Of a stretch of 64,000 nt of DNA, positions 17,777-29,300 are shown piece after piece. The notes under the pieces are model-generated. The model saw only the letters and a program-made list of their open reading frames with translations, made no database searches and was not told where the DNA came from. Origin of the DNA: Acidobacteriota bacterium (GTDB lineage Bacteria; Acidobacteriota; Thermoanaerobaculia; Multivoradales; Multivoraceae); assembly GCA_029263415.1 (NCBI GenBank), contig JAJCXN010000038.1, positions 62,001 through 126,000 of the forward strand, read 5' to 3'. Position 1 is the first letter of the stretch. Every line of letters starts with the position of its first letter. A program made the translations under genes and the position numbers.

Positions 17777-19660
17777 TTAGAGGACCGTCGCTATCAGCTC
17801 TTCGGCAACCATCTTGGCCTGCGGATCCGGTCGCAAGCTCGCCGACACGCCCTCGCCGAGGAGTCCTCTAACCACGAAGTTCACCGCCAGAAGCCCTGGC
17901 AGTTCATAGCGATCAATCACCAAGTCGCGAGCCTCGGGGTAGGCCTCACGAAACCAATCCGGGGTGAGGTGCTCCAGCACCCAGTGGTACGCGGGCACCG
18001 ACCGGGCCCACACGCCGACATTGCAGTTGCCACCCTTGTCGCCGGATCTCCCGCCAAGAAAGGCCGACAAACCTACACCCTGAACGCCATCGCAGCCCCC
18101 TATGGCAGCTGCAAACGCAGCGTCGGCAGTGAGTGCGTCGGTGCGATAGAACTCATCCTCTGTTCCCGCTGCACCAACCGACACCGGCTCGATCTCAACG
18201 ACGGGCCGAGGAAGGCGCGGCTCCTCGATATCGAGCACGGCGCCTGCTCCTTCACCACCAGCATCCTCGAGTATCACGCGCTCACTGATGAACTGGCGAC
18301 CAACCAGAGCCGGCCAGTAGATAGTCACCTCTGCCGCACGCTTTGACGAGGACACCATCTGGAAGCCCGGGTAGCTCGCCAACGCCATCTCAATCGCGGC
18401 GTTCCAGAAGCCACGCGACAGTTTCTTCTCTTCTGGGTCTCGTGCCGCCAATGTCAGCAGTGAGAACGGTTCACCTTTCCGAAAGTGCACAGCCGTCTCG
18501 GCAAACTGAGCTCGACCGATCTCAGCAGGACTCCGCCCGCTCTCATCGCTTTCTTCCCAAGCCTTAGCACCGGCGAGGAAGCCCCAAAATTGCTCTTGGG
18601 CGAGCGCAGCCTTCTCATCATGATCGGCTCCGGTGAGGTTCATGGTGAGACTGTTCTTGAACCCACCTTGGTAGTTCATGCACACCTTGAGCTTCTCAGG
18701 AGCTGGCTCGCCGCGCACACCCCACACTCGCACTTGGTCCTCGCCGACCTGTTCGATGCGCAAGGTGTCGAGCCGTACAACAACATCTGGATTCGCGTAC
18801 CGTTCGCTCTGGATCTCATACAGGAGTTGCGCAGTGACCGTTCCCACCGAGACCTCACCGCCGGTGCCCGGATGTTTGGTGATCACAAACGAGCCGTCCG
18901 CGTGCATGTCAGCGATGGGAAACCCTGCTCTCCTGAGATCCTTGATCTCCTTGAAGAAACGGTAATTGCCGCCCGTGCATTGAGTTCCGCACTCGATGAT
19001 GTGACCTGCGACCACCGCACCAGCAAGTTGGTCGTAGTCCTCGCGCCCCCAACCGAAATTCCACGCCGCTGGGCCCACCACCACCGAGGCATCCGTCACG
19101 CGAGGCGTCACCACCACCCCTGCCCCGTTGCGCATCGCTTCAACGATGCCGAACGCGCCAAGATAGACGTTGGCACTCAGGATGTCTTCGCCCAAATCTC
19201 TCAAAGGCACATCACGGTCTAGGTGTCGCAACTCCTCACCTGCGGCTTGAATCTCGCCCAACCGGTCCAAGATGTCGTCGCCTTCGACGTGTGCGACCCG
19301 CATCTGATCACGTTCGGCCGCACTGAGATCAGCGCTGGCGAGTGCACGCCGACAGGCATCCGCGCAGCCGGCTGGATTGAGCCCACCGGCGTTGGTGACG
19401 ATCTTGATGTTCTTCCGTGCGCAGTCTTTCGCGACCTCTTGCAACTGACGTAAGAAGGTGCGGGCATAGCCACCGTTCTCGTCACGCGCCCTATCCTTCA
19501 ACAGGATCATCATGGTCAGCTCGGCTAGATAGTCCCCGGTCAACACGTGCACCGGTGTAGCGAGCGGCGACGACGGCGAGACCATCTCGTGAGCAGCTGA
19601 GATGCGGTCCCCATAGAAGCCCGAGATGTTAGCGATGCGATACGGCTCGGTCGCGGTCAT
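17777..19660 (-). CDS. Acyclic terpene utilisation AtuA family protein (DUF1446)
   Basis: 627 residues with the AtuA plan: N-terminal ANISGFYGDR, LTGDYLAELTMMIL, KIVTNAGGLNPAGCADACR (about 92-110), GRVTD-like VTPRVTDASVVVGPAAW and IECGTQCTGGNYRFF, then a ferredoxin-like C-terminal domain (about 520-627) with LGGRSGDKGGNCNVGVWARS. Family members act in breakdown of acyclic terpenes and branched acids, though the exact step is not settled. It follows an enoyl-CoA hydratase by 39 bp, so the pair probably forms a catabolic operon. The start has AGGAAA seven bases upstream. Confidence 0.93.
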   Translation of the reverse strand: MTATEPYRIANISGFYGDRISAAHEMVSPSSPLATPVHVLTGDYLAELTMMILLKDRARDENGGYARTFLRQLQEVAKDCARKNIKIVTNAGGLNPAGCADACRRALASADLSAAERDQMRVAHVEGDDILDRLGEIQAAGEELRHLDRDVPLRDLGEDILSANVYLGAFGIVEAMRNGAGVVVTPRVTDASVVVGPAAWNFGWGREDYDQLAGAVVAGHIIECGTQCTGGNYRFFKEIKDLRRAGFPIADMHADGSFVITKHPGTGGEVSVGTVTAQLLYEIQSERYANPDVVVRLDTLRIEQVGEDQVRVWGVRGEPAPEKLKVCMNYQGGFKNSLTMNLTGADHDEKAALAQEQFWGFLAGAKAWEESDESGRSPAEIGRAQFAETAVHFRKGEPFSLLTLAARDPEEKKLSRGFWNAAIEMALASYPGFQMVSSSKRAAEVTIYWPALVGRQFISERVILEDAGGEGAGAVLDIEEPRLPRPVVEIEPVSVGAAGTEDEFYRTDALTADAAFAAAIGGCDGVQGVGLSAFLGGRSGDKGGNCNVGVWARSVPAYHWVLEHLTPDWFREAYPEARDLVIDRYELPGLLAVNFVVRGLLGEGVSASLRPDPQAKMVAEELIATVL

Positions 19661-19699
19661 GATGTTTCCTATGAGTTGAGGGTAACTCCCGTTACCGGA

Positions 19700-20518
19700 T
19701 CAGTCGTCAACAACCGCCCAAGAAGGTTTGCGTTTCTCTCTGAATGCAGCCATGCCTTCTTGGGCTTCTTGCATACGGAACATGCGAGCACTCCACTCAC
19801 CGGTGAGGGCAAAGCCCTCCTCGACACTGAGCTTCGGGATCTCGCGCACCAGCTTCTTGCACTCGGCCATGGCATTCGGCGCAGCCAGGCGCAGGGCAGC
19901 AACCTGGCGATCAACAGCATCGCAAAGCTCGCTCTTGGGCACTGCACTGTGGGCGAGTCCCAGGTCAACCGCCTCAGGCCCATCAAATCGATCGCCGGTG
20001 AGAAACAGGCGCATGCCGTGATGAGGCCCCAGCTTGCGCAGGCACAGAACGGAGATGATCGCCGGAATCACTCCGATGCGCACTTCGGAGAAGCTGAACT
20101 TGGCCTCTTCGGCGGTGATCACGATGTCGCCTGCGGCGACCAAACCCAGACCGCCGCCATAGGCTGCACCATTCACCGCAACGATCACCGGCTTCGGAGC
20201 ATCCCACATCGCGGTCAGGACATCTGCGAACGGTACATTGGGGGCGCTGTCGTCATCGTCGACACGCTTCTTGCCCGGCGGATTCTTGAGATCAGCCCCA
20301 GCACAGAAACCCTCGCCCGCACCCGTGAGCACGAGGCATCGCACTGCATCATCGTGGTTGGCTCGATCAAGCGCTTGGCTTAGACCATTCACAATGTCAG
20401 CCGACAACGCGTTGCGACGATCGGGTCGGTTCAACGTAATACGCGCGGCGCCGTCTCTGAGCTCGTAGAGAACTGCGGCGTCTAGGTCAGAAGAACCGGA
20501 ACTGAGTTGGTCGGGCAT
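19700..20518 (-). CDS. Enoyl-CoA hydratase/isomerase family protein
   Basis: 272 residues of the crotonase fold: ARITLNRPDRRNALSADIV, LVLTGAGEGFCAGADLK (oxyanion hole and CoA site, about 65-80), PVIVAVNGAAYGGGLGLVAAGDIV (second oxyanion strand, about 110-135) and FSEVRIGVIPAII with the catalytic glutamate position. It hydrates or isomerises acyl-CoA intermediates in the cytoplasm. First gene of a unit with the AtuA-family gene. The ATG has AGGGG at good spacing. Confidence 0.95.
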   Translation of the reverse strand: MPDQLSSGSSDLDAAVLYELRDGAARITLNRPDRRNALSADIVNGLSQALDRANHDDAVRCLVLTGAGEGFCAGADLKNPPGKKRVDDDDSAPNVPFADVLTAMWDAPKPVIVAVNGAAYGGGLGLVAAGDIVITAEEAKFSFSEVRIGVIPAIISVLCLRKLGPHHGMRLFLTGDRFDGPEAVDLGLAHSAVPKSELCDAVDRQVAALRLAAPNAMAECKKLVREIPKLSVEEGFALTGEWSARMFRMQEAQEGMAAFREKRKPSWAVVDD

Positions 20519-20625
20519 AGCACGCCCCTTTTCTTAGGCATCTGATGGGCTCACTGATCAGTCGACCAATGAAATAGAAGCGGTTTGGGTGGCGCTACCC
20601 TAGCGGATCGCCTACGCTCACCGCC

Positions 20626-21621
20626 ATGTCTGACCGTACTGACGACCTGCAAGACCTTGTTGAACACGCCGTTGCCGTTGGTGATGCCCTGCCGGGCGAT
20701 CTGCCGGCTCAGCTCGAAGAGGGCCCAGAAGCCGCTGAGCTGCAAAGCGCGACCAGCTTCGAGCCCAAGCTCGGTCTCGGATTTCTAGCAGCCCTGGCCG
20801 CTGTCGTGGTCTGGTCGTGTCCAGCGCTGATTGGCAAATCGCTGCCGCTCTCGTCACTCACAGTGGTGCTCTTTCGCGGCTGGATCGGGGTGGCCTTCGC
20901 CCTCACCGTGCTGAAACTCCGCGGTGGTCGACTGAGTATCAAAGGCCTACGTTTGTGCTTGATCGGCGGCGCTGCACTGGGCTTCGACCTCGCTTTGTTC
21001 TTCGCCGCGATCAAGTCGACCACGGTCGCAAACGCCACCTTGATCAGTTCGATGACACCACTGCTCCTGCTGTTCCTTGCGCCCTTGCTCTTTGGCGAAA
21101 AGCTGAGATGGCCTGACGTTGTGGCCGCGCTCGCCGCGATGGTCGGCGCCGGCCTAGTCACCACCGCATCAGCCAGCCTTGACGGCTGGAGCCTTCGAGG
21201 CGATCTTTATGCCGTGCTCTGCCTGGTGGCCTGGACCGCCTACTTGTCCGCCTCAAAGGCGGTGCGCGGCAAGATCAGCGCGATCGAGTTCAGCGCAGGA
21301 GTAGCACTCATCGCCTCGACTCTCATCACTCCAGTAGCGCTACTGCATGCAGACCTATCCTGGCCAGAACCTCGTCAGTTCCTACTGCTGACCATTATGG
21401 GAATCACCGGCTGGCTGGGACATGTGCTCATGAACTGGGCTCTCAAGAACATCCCGATCTGGGCAGGCGGTACCTCAGCGATGGCAGTGCCGGTGGTCGC
21501 AACGATCTTGGCGGCGATCTTTCTTGGCGAACAGCTGGTTCTGCTTCAAGGCGTTGGAATGGCGATCGTAATGATCGCCTTGACTGTCGTTGGCGTGCGT
21601 AGCCCAAAACTCGCTGGTTGA
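20626..21621 (+). CDS. EamA-family (DMT) transporter
   Basis: 331 residues with a 45-residue acidic N-terminal extension and then ten predicted membrane helices in two EamA repeats. First repeat: [20 protein letters not shown] to [18 protein letters not shown]. Second repeat: [20 protein letters not shown] to [19 protein letters not shown]. Proteins of this family export metabolites such as amino acids. It diverges from the hydratase gene with 107 bp between them. The N-terminal extension is longer than usual, so a later start is possible. Confidence 0.9.
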   Translation: MSDRTDDLQDLVEHAVAVGDALPGDLPAQLEEGPEAAELQSATSFEPKLGLGFLAALAAVVVWSCPALIGKSLPLSSLTVVLFRGWIGVAFALTVLKLRGGRLSIKGLRLCLIGGAALGFDLALFFAAIKSTTVANATLISSMTPLLLLFLAPLLFGEKLRWPDVVAALAAMVGAGLVTTASASLDGWSLRGDLYAVLCLVAWTAYLSASKAVRGKISAIEFSAGVALIASTLITPVALLHADLSWPEPRQFLLLTIMGITGWLGHVLMNWALKNIPIWAGGTSAMAVPVVATILAAIFLGEQLVLLQGVGMAIVMIALTVVGVRSPKLAG

Positions 21622-21758
21622 CGAGTACCGTTTGCAAGCTTCGCTTTAGATACTGCACGCCTCGGTCTAGATACACTGTGAGCGCACATCCCCTCCAGTC
21701 CACCACCAGCAGAACCATCCGCCTACAACTTTGGCGCCTCTGCTTCGGGAGCTTCTTC

Positions 21759-23942
21759 ATGAAATGCAAACTGTCGATACGGTCGAACCTCTCTCGCCTG
21801 CTCTGGTCAACGGTTCTGTTGGCCACGGTGTTCGCGCAGGCCAGCACTGCACAACAGACCTCCACTCGACGCACCGAGGCAGCCTACGGCATCGACCAAA
21901 ACGCGCTGGTCGCAGCCGAAGCACGCAAGGGTGACTGGCTCAGCTACGGCCGTACCTACAAGGAGCAGCGCTACTCTCCGCTCGACGAAATCAACGATGA
22001 GACGGTCAAGAATTTGGGCATCGCCTGGGTCTACAAGACCGACACCAAGCGAGGCCTCGAAGCAACGCCGTTGGTGATCGACGGCATCATCTACACCACC
22101 GGTTCTTGGAGCAAGGTGTACGCGCTCGACGCGGTGTCTGGAGAACCAGTGTGGACTTACGACCCGGAAGTCCCGAAGGAAACCGCCATGGTGGCGTGCT
22201 GCGACGTGGTCAACCGTGGAGCTGCCCTTTATGACGGCAAGATCTTCGTCGGCACTCTCGATGGCCGCTTGATCGCCTTGGATGCCGATACCGGCAAACT
22301 GGTCTGGTCAACCATGACGGTCGAACCGGACCAACCGTTCACCGTGACCGGCGCTCCACGCGTGGTCAAGGGCAACGTCATCATTGGTAACGGCGGCGCT
22401 GAGTACGGCGTGCGCGGCTACATCAGCGCCTATAACGCGGACACCGGCAAGCAAGCTTGGCGCTTTTACACCGTGCCCGGCGATCCATCCAAGGGCTTCG
22501 AGAACGAAGCCATGAAGATGGCGGCAGAAACCTGGAAGGGCGAGTGGTGGGAGGCTGGTGGTGGCGGCACCGTTTGGGACTCCTTCGTCTACGACCCCGA
22601 ACTCGATCTTCTCTATATCGGTGTGGGCAACGGCTCACCGTGGAATCAAGAGATCCGGAGCCCCGGTGGCGGCGACAACCTGTTTCTCTCGTCGATCGTG
22701 GCTCTGAGGCCAGATACGGGCGAGTACGTCTGGCACTACCAAACCACTCCCGGCGACACCTGGGACTACACCGCAACCCAACACATCATGCTCGCCGAGC
22801 TACCCATCGACGGCAAGGTACGCAAGGTCTTGATGCAAGCACCCAAGAACGGGTTCTTCTATGTTCTTGATCGTGCCACCGGCGAGTTTCTCTCTGCCGA
22901 GAAGTTCGTCACCGTGACCTGGGCCAGCCACGTCGACCATGACACCGGGCGGCCAGTCGAACTACCTGGCGCACGCTTCGTTGACGAGAGCACTGCGGTC
23001 TTCCCTGGTCCTCTGGGTGGCCACAACTGGCACCCGATGTCGTTCTCGCCCAAGACCCAGTTGGTCTACATCCCAGCAATGGAGATGTCGAACATCTACG
23101 TGCCAGACAAGGACTACAAGTACACACCTGGCCAATGGAACCTCGGGCACAAGGCAGCGCGTGGCGAAGACATTCCAGAAGCGGTTGTGCAACTCACCGG
23201 CGTGCCTGCAGACGTCTTGGCCGAAGACGCGCCACCGGAGATGCTGTCCGGTCACCTACTAGCCTGGGACCCGGTGCAACAGAAGGAGGTGTGGCGCGCG
23301 CAGTACCAGGCACCCTGGAGTGGGGGCACCTTAGCGACCGCTGGCAACTTAGTCTTTCAAGGAACGCCCGGTGGCATGTTCAAAGCCTACCGCGCCACCG
23401 ACGGAGAACTCTTGTGGGAGACCTACACTGGATCTGGAGTCATCGCTGCCCCTATCACCTTCGAGGTCGCTGGCAAGCAGTACGTCGCAGTGATGTCGGG
23501 CTGGGGTGGCGCTTTCGGTTTGGTCGGCGGCAAGGCTGCGCGAAAATCTGTCGACAATGAAGGCCGCCTCTTGGTGTTCGCCCTCGGCGCGACCGGCAAG
23601 AACGTCGAACGCAAAGAGGTCACCCAACGCATTCCATCTGCAATCACCAGCAATGCGACGACCGAAGAGATCAACGAAGGTCACGCCCTGTTCAACACCT
23701 ATTGTCTGGTCTGTCATGGTTATGGCGCGGTGAGTGGCGGAGTCATCGCCGACATCCGCGAGTCATTCCCCAATGTGTTCGACAACTACAACGCCATCCT
23801 GCTCGAAGGCCGAAGAGTCGAGCAGGGCATGCCCTCGTTCGCAGCGGTTCTGGACGAGAAGAAGGTCGACCTGCTGCGCAAGTACGTGCTCAATCGCAGA
23901 GCCAAGCTGATCAAGGAGTTGGCCGCACCCGACGGCCCGTAG
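21759..23942 (+). CDS. PQQ-dependent quinohaemoprotein alcohol dehydrogenase
   Basis: 727 residues from an ATG with GGGAG eight bases upstream; the frame opens earlier, but this start gives the signal peptide (cleavage near AQQT). An eight-bladed PQQ propeller follows, with adjacent cysteines [11 protein letters not shown] (the redox disulfide ring of PQQ alcohol dehydrogenases), [30 protein letters not shown] and tryptophan-docking repeats such as [13 protein letters not shown]-terminal cytochrome c domain has CLVCHG (about 645) and a methionine region. It would oxidise alcohols or aldehydes in the periplasm and pass electrons to cytochrome c. No PQQ synthesis genes lie in the window. Confidence 0.94.
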   Translation: MKCKLSIRSNLSRLLWSTVLLATVFAQASTAQQTSTRRTEAAYGIDQNALVAAEARKGDWLSYGRTYKEQRYSPLDEINDETVKNLGIAWVYKTDTKRGLEATPLVIDGIIYTTGSWSKVYALDAVSGEPVWTYDPEVPKETAMVACCDVVNRGAALYDGKIFVGTLDGRLIALDADTGKLVWSTMTVEPDQPFTVTGAPRVVKGNVIIGNGGAEYGVRGYISAYNADTGKQAWRFYTVPGDPSKGFENEAMKMAAETWKGEWWEAGGGGTVWDSFVYDPELDLLYIGVGNGSPWNQEIRSPGGGDNLFLSSIVALRPDTGEYVWHYQTTPGDTWDYTATQHIMLAELPIDGKVRKVLMQAPKNGFFYVLDRATGEFLSAEKFVTVTWASHVDHDTGRPVELPGARFVDESTAVFPGPLGGHNWHPMSFSPKTQLVYIPAMEMSNIYVPDKDYKYTPGQWNLGHKAARGEDIPEAVVQLTGVPADVLAEDAPPEMLSGHLLAWDPVQQKEVWRAQYQAPWSGGTLATAGNLVFQGTPGGMFKAYRATDGELLWETYTGSGVIAAPITFEVAGKQYVAVMSGWGGAFGLVGGKAARKSVDNEGRLLVFALGATGKNVERKEVTQRIPSAITSNATTEEINEGHALFNTYCLVCHGYGAVSGGVIADIRESFPNVFDNYNAILLEGRRVEQGMPSFAAVLDEKKVDLLRKYVLNRRAKLIKELAAPDGP

Positions 23943-23948
23943 CTTGGG

Positions 23949-23972
23949 GCTGAGCCTCATCGCTCAGCTTTT
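23949..23972 (+). terminator. Rho-independent terminator after the PQQ dehydrogenase
   Basis: A perfect 7-bp stem GCTGAGC/GCTCAGC with a CTCATC loop, followed by TTTT. It starts seven bases after the dehydrogenase stop and overlaps the last codons of the convergent acetyltransferase gene. Confidence 0.7.
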
Positions 23973-24518
23973 GATTGGCTCGGCAACCTCAAGGCCGGGG
24001 CTGGTGTCTCCCGGCCCCAGCGCGCGCTGCATGGTCACGACGTCGTGCCATGCGCCGTGCTTGAAACCGATCGACCGACAACGACCCACTTCCTCAAAGC
24101 CGCACGAACCGTGCAACCGGATGCTGGGCTCGGTATTGGAACCGCCAATCACCGCAAGCATCTGACGGAACCCCATCGCCTCACAGTTGTTGATTAGGGT
24201 CAAGATCAAGACCTTGCCAACGCCGCTACCGCGCGCTGAGCGCGAGACGTAGACGGTGTTCTCCACAGTGAAGCGATACCCCGGACGATGGCGGTAGGGG
24301 CTCGCATACGCAAAGCCTACGACGGTGCCCTCGCGTTGTGCCACCAGATAGGGCAAGCCTGCCTCGATCACAGTCGCCATTCGCTGCGTCATCTCGGGCA
24401 ACGATGGCGCCTCGAACTCAAAGCTGGCGCTTTCGTTCTCGACCGACCACCGATAGATCTCCAAAACGGCAACCGCATCGGTCTCGGTTGCTTGCCGAAT
24501 CGTAGTGTGTGCGTCCAT
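23964..24518 (-). CDS. GNAT N-acetyltransferase, Bar/MnaT-like
   Basis: 184 residues from the ATG at 24518 (the frame opens earlier, but homology starts at TTIRQATETDAVAVLEIY). Features of the phosphinothricin/methionine sulfone acetyltransferase group: YASPYRHRPGYRFTVENTVYV, the acetyl-CoA loop RSARGSGVGKVLI and SNTEPSIRLHGSCGFEEVG, then HGAWHDVVTMQR. It would N-acetylate a small amino compound in the cytoplasm. It is convergent with the PQQ dehydrogenase and diverges from the hexosaminidase gene. Confidence 0.9.
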   Translation of the reverse strand: MDAHTTIRQATETDAVAVLEIYRWSVENESASFEFEAPSLPEMTQRMATVIEAGLPYLVAQREGTVVGFAYASPYRHRPGYRFTVENTVYVSRSARGSGVGKVLILTLINNCEAMGFRQMLAVIGGSNTEPSIRLHGSCGFEEVGRCRSIGFKHGAWHDVVTMQRALGPGDTSPGLEVAEPIKS

Positions 24519-24650
24519 GTTCGTAAGATCGTATCTCTCTGCGACACTTGACCTACGAGGGCAAAGCAGACCATCCCGAACCCACCTGACGGAATAGGCT
24601 CTTTGACTAGCCTCATTAGCTTCAACCAACTACCTGAACCGAGGATCACA

Positions 24651-26318
24651 ATGTCCGTGACACACAGGGCCATCTGCCTGCTGGCGCTGACCGCAACTAT
24701 CGCAACCGCGTGCGCTCAACCCAAGGGGCTGGAACGTCCACCAGTCTCTTTAGTTCCTGCTCCAACTGGATTCGAGCAGACCGACGGGACCGTGACGCTC
24801 ACATCAGAGACACGCGTTGACATAGAGCCGCAGTTTCTAGAGGGAACCCAGTCCCAACTGGAGTGGCTGCGCGAGACAACTGGCCTCCCATGGGAACTGG
24901 TTGACGACAGCAAAGCTGCAGCAGATCGATCGCGTCAACCCGCTCTCACCATCACCGCTAGTCCAGAAGTGCCAATCGAAGGCTATCGGCTCGAGACCTC
25001 AGCGGCGGGCGTCCGAATCGAAGCGTCAAGTGACGCCGGTGTGTTCTACGCTTTTCAAACGCTTCGCCAACTGCTGCCTGCAGGTATCGACCCAGCCACG
25101 CCCGCCCGCACCGACGCCGACTGGCAGCTACCCCTGGTGACGATCGAGGACGCACCCCGCTTCGCCTATCGAGGCCTGCACTTAGACGTAGGGCGTCATT
25201 TCTTCGACGTCGCGTTTGTCAAAACGATGCTCGACACCATGTCTAGCTTGAAGTTCAATCGCTTCCACTGGCACCTCACAGAAGACCAGGGATGGCGAGT
25301 CCAGATCGATGCCTTCCCGCTGCTCACCGAGATCGGTGCCTGGCGCAACGAAACTGTCCTGCCCGGTCAGTTAGATCCCTACCGCGGTGACGGCAAGCGA
25401 TACGGCGGCTTCTACACTAAGGATGAGATTCGCGAGGTCGTTGCCTACGCGCGCGAGCGCCACATCGAAGTGATTCCGGAGATCGAAATGCCCGGCCACG
25501 CAACCGCCGCCCTGGCCGCATACCCAGAGTTCGGGTGCACCGATCAAGCACCCAGTGTGAGTACCACCTGGGGCGTGCACGACACCATCTTCTGTCCCAA
25601 AGAGGCGACCTTCTCATTCCTCACCACGGTGCTCGATGAAGTCATTGAGTTGTTTCCCTCAACCCTGATTCACATCGGTGCAGACGAGGTCCCGAAGCGA
25701 CAATGGAAAGAGAGCGCCGAAGCCCAAGCCGTCATGCGTCGCGAGGGCCTCGCCGACGAAGACGAGCTACAGAGCTACTTCATTCGCCGCATCGAACAGC
25801 ATCTCAACAAGCGCGGGCGGCGACTCATTGGCTGGGACGAAATCCTCGAAGGAGGCCTTGCGCCGGATGCGACGGTTATGAGCTGGCGCACACCACAGAG
25901 CGCGATCGCAGCGACCAAGTTAGGCCACGACGTCATCCGAACACCGAACGAGTACGCCTATTTCGACTTCTATCAAGGCGACCACGAGCAAGAACCGCTG
26001 GCGATGGACTGGGCTCAGCGTGACATCACCCTAGAGACGGTCTACAGTTTCGAACCGATTCCATCAGATTTGAACTCCGCCGAAGCAGCTCACATCCTTG
26101 GTGCGCAGGCCAACCTGTGGACCGAGTACATTGCAACGCCCGAACACGCGGAGTACATGCTCTACCCAAGAGCGCTAGCTCTTGCCGAAGTGGTCTGGTC
26201 GGCTGCTGAACGGCGCGACTGGGACAACTTCGTTTCTCGACTACCGGAGGCTCTCTCTCGTCTCGAGGCCAGCGATGTCGACTTCCGCTGGCCCAGCGAA
26301 GTGCTCGGAATGAAGTAG
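24651..26318 (+). CDS. GH20 beta-N-acetylhexosaminidase lipoprotein
   Basis: 555 residues from an ATG with GAGG upstream; a short hydrophobic leader ends in IATAC, a probable lipidation site. The GH20b domain (about 35-160) has EGYRLETSAAGVRIEASSDAG. The catalytic TIM barrel (about 165-530) begins FAYRGLHLDVGRHFF and includes FHWHLTEDQGWR, EIEMPGHA and the catalytic Asp-Glu pair in HIGADEVPKRQW, then IGWDEILEGG. It removes terminal GlcNAc or GalNAc residues from chitin oligomers, peptidoglycan or glycans at the cell envelope. Confidence 0.95.
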   Translation: MSVTHRAICLLALTATIATACAQPKGLERPPVSLVPAPTGFEQTDGTVTLTSETRVDIEPQFLEGTQSQLEWLRETTGLPWELVDDSKAAADRSRQPALTITASPEVPIEGYRLETSAAGVRIEASSDAGVFYAFQTLRQLLPAGIDPATPARTDADWQLPLVTIEDAPRFAYRGLHLDVGRHFFDVAFVKTMLDTMSSLKFNRFHWHLTEDQGWRVQIDAFPLLTEIGAWRNETVLPGQLDPYRGDGKRYGGFYTKDEIREVVAYARERHIEVIPEIEMPGHATAALAAYPEFGCTDQAPSVSTTWGVHDTIFCPKEATFSFLTTVLDEVIELFPSTLIHIGADEVPKRQWKESAEAQAVMRREGLADEDELQSYFIRRIEQHLNKRGRRLIGWDEILEGGLAPDATVMSWRTPQSAIAATKLGHDVIRTPNEYAYFDFYQGDHEQEPLAMDWAQRDITLETVYSFEPIPSDLNSAEAAHILGAQANLWTEYIATPEHAEYMLYPRALALAEVVWSAAERRDWDNFVSRLPEALSRLEASDVDFRWPSEVLGMK

Positions 26319-26329
26319 TACGAGCGTCT

Positions 26330-29300
26330 CTAGCGAATTTCTTCGTTTGCCAACAGTTGTTGAACAACTGGGAAAGGCGATTCTCCTTCGGTTAGCAATT
26401 CAGTCGCCACACCCGTACTAGCGACCGCGAATAGCTGAAAACTAACCGGCTCGACGTCAACGGAGACGTCGAGTGGCACTGCGACGTCAACGGAGACGTC
26501 GAGTGGCACTGCGATCTGAAAGCCGTAGCCCACTGGGCCGGCCTCAGGCACACCGTGCTTTTGAGCAATCTCCGGCAGCATAAGTCTCTTGAGGGAGCCT
26601 CGGTACCCCGCGCCATTGAGCATAGCCACCAAGCTGACAGCCGGCCACTTGCGATCGCTCTCGGCCGCCCACCCCTCTAACTGGAGCTGTCCAGCAACAA
26701 CCTCGATGCGTCGAATGTTGCCCACCATCGCCTCTGGAACGACCTCCAGCACACCGCCGCCCTCAAGGTTGAGTTTGAGCCTTCGACCGTCCTCCCGAAT
26801 GACACTGACGGGAGCGAGCAGTCTCGGCCGACGAGGTTTCGTTGTGATCTCGCTACCAAGGCTCCCAATGCGCGCGAACAGTCGAAGCTGTCTAGGGTCC
26901 CTCAACGCCTCCTGCGAGAGTTCCAAACGAAAGCCTGCTATCTCAACCGGGAAAATCTTGTTGGGCTCGCGGTCGCCCTGGCCGCGATAGAGCAACTGAT
27001 CTCCGAGAAACAAGAAGAGCTCGTCGTAAGCGCGCGGTGTGCCGAGATCGTGGCCGATCCAACCATTGATTCGGTCATGCCACCAGTTGACCCTGCCCGG
27101 CACCGCACGAGGGATGATGGGCAGAATCTCGTTGTCTGGAAGCTCGAGTCCGGCAACGAAGTCGCCGTCACCGAGCATCGTGACTTGGTGCGGCACCTCG
27201 GAGGAGAGTTTTCTCAACCTGGTCTGTCTGGCGGTCGTGGCTGAACCTGCAGCTTCGCGCTCGACGTGGTACACCTCAACACGGTTGGTGCCGTCCAGCA
27301 GGTCGCTCTCGTGGAGCATCGCCGCGAACCGAGCGCGGCCCGCTGGATCCACGAACGCGCGAGTCACAGCTCGAACGGTGCCGTTGTTAGCGATGGCCAA
27401 CCAAGGCAACACCGCTGATGTGTCGCCTGACATCGAACGCTCAGGATCTGCGAGCGACGCGAGGCCGGACAAAGAACCCGAGACCCGAACCGGTAAGAAG
27501 CTGGCCGACCGGTCGACCGTCTCAAGAGCCCATCTATCGACAAGCGTATAGGTGACCGGGGATTCTCCGCCCACGAGTGGCGCAGACTGCAATCCAACCA
27601 AGTCGCGGAAGTCTCCAATGGCCACCAACGAGTCGGCGCCTGAGCCAAAGACCCGGTGCTTGCGTTCGAGCGTTCGCGCCCGGCGCTCGTCTGAGACCTC
27701 GATCACTCGACTACTGCGGTTGGCGCGACCTCCCCTCGCATAGTGGCGCTCTCGGTCCGCTGAGATCTCCTGGAGCAGACTCTTGCCGTCGGTTGACCAG
27801 GGCAACCTTGCACCCAAGAGTTCGGCAATCGTGGGCATCAGGTCCAACGTTTGGGTGGGTCGATCATCGACTGAGCCCGTTCGCTGCCCAGGCTTCTTAA
27901 TGAACATCGGAACTTCGAGGATGTCCTCGAGCTGATGGTCAGAAGCGAATCGCCGTGACTCGCCGGGCCAAAACGAGGAGCCATGGTCAGACGCAACGAC
28001 CACTGTTGCTTGATCCCAGATCCCAACCTCTCGCAACCGGTCAATCAACTGTCCGAGAACGCGGTCGGCATACTGGCTTTGCAGGATGTGCTGTTGGTAG
28101 GCCTGAGTGATCTGCCATTCATCTCGCCCCCAGACTCCGTTGACCAATCCGTTCGGGGTGATCGACGCTCCGATCGGCCCGTACTCTTTGCCTGAAGCAA
28201 CAAACTTCCACGGCAGATGGGGAAGATTCGGATGGAGGTAGTAAAGCCGGTTCTTCGGAACGCGCGAGATGACCTCCAAGAAGCGGTCGACTGTCATCGA
28301 AACGGACAGGCCGACCTGCTGCTTTCGTTCCTTGCTCGAGCGCCAGAACCCCTTCCAGTTTTGGTCGACCGCCGGCAGTCGACTCGCCCACTGTTTGGGT
28401 ACTACCAAGTGCAGAAACACAACCCCGAGATCGAGGCCGAGTTCTTCGAGGCGTTCGCGCATCGGCTGCGGCGGCACGATCTCGCTGCACATTTCTGGTG
28501 GACACAGCCGGGTGTGATTCTGAACCGCAAACAACTCATAACCACCTGCGCCCAACCACGAGAAGAGCGAGCTCGGGTAGCTTGCAAAGACTGGCTCAAG
28601 TGGTTCCACTGGAAGATTGCCGGTAACCACCGAGGGCGCTGATGCAGCGGTGGTCTCGGCAGCCGAGACCGCTCGTCGATACCAAGTCGAGGTCTGCGCC
28701 AGGGCATGGAAGTTTGGGAAACGCACGTGGTCCAACTGTTGATCGGGCGTCATCAGCGTAGACACCGGCAGTTCGTCAAACAAGACCATCACGATCGGTT
28801 GCTTCTTCAGTTCATCCTCAAGTTGAGGATCCAGTGCTCGGTCCGCTGACAGCAACGCTCCAACCTGGGGATTCGCCAGCAAGAACAGCGCTGGAAAAAC
28901 AATGACACCCAACGAAAACAGAGCGACCAACTGTCGTGACATCGACTTTGTTAGAACCAGCCACGCTGCCAGGGCGCCGGCAAGAACGGAAACCGAGACG
29001 GTGAACCATGCTGCGGCTTCGCTCTGGCCGCCAAAGATGCGGATCAACGCCTGAACGGCCAGCGCAGCTGCACCCACTAACAGCACGCCCGCAGCGTAGC
29101 TGCGGCTAACCAGAGAGCTGCGACCTGTTCGGCGCGCGAACAGCGCATCCAAAAGCACAAACACGGTCGACAGCAGGACCGGCACCACCAAACCAAGCAC
29201 CAGAACAAAGGCCAGCAACGAGCGGCCTTCCAACCCGTGTGCAGTTAGGAAGCCGGCATTCTTGCTTAGAAGATCGAGCACCGGTTGCACTAAGCCCATC

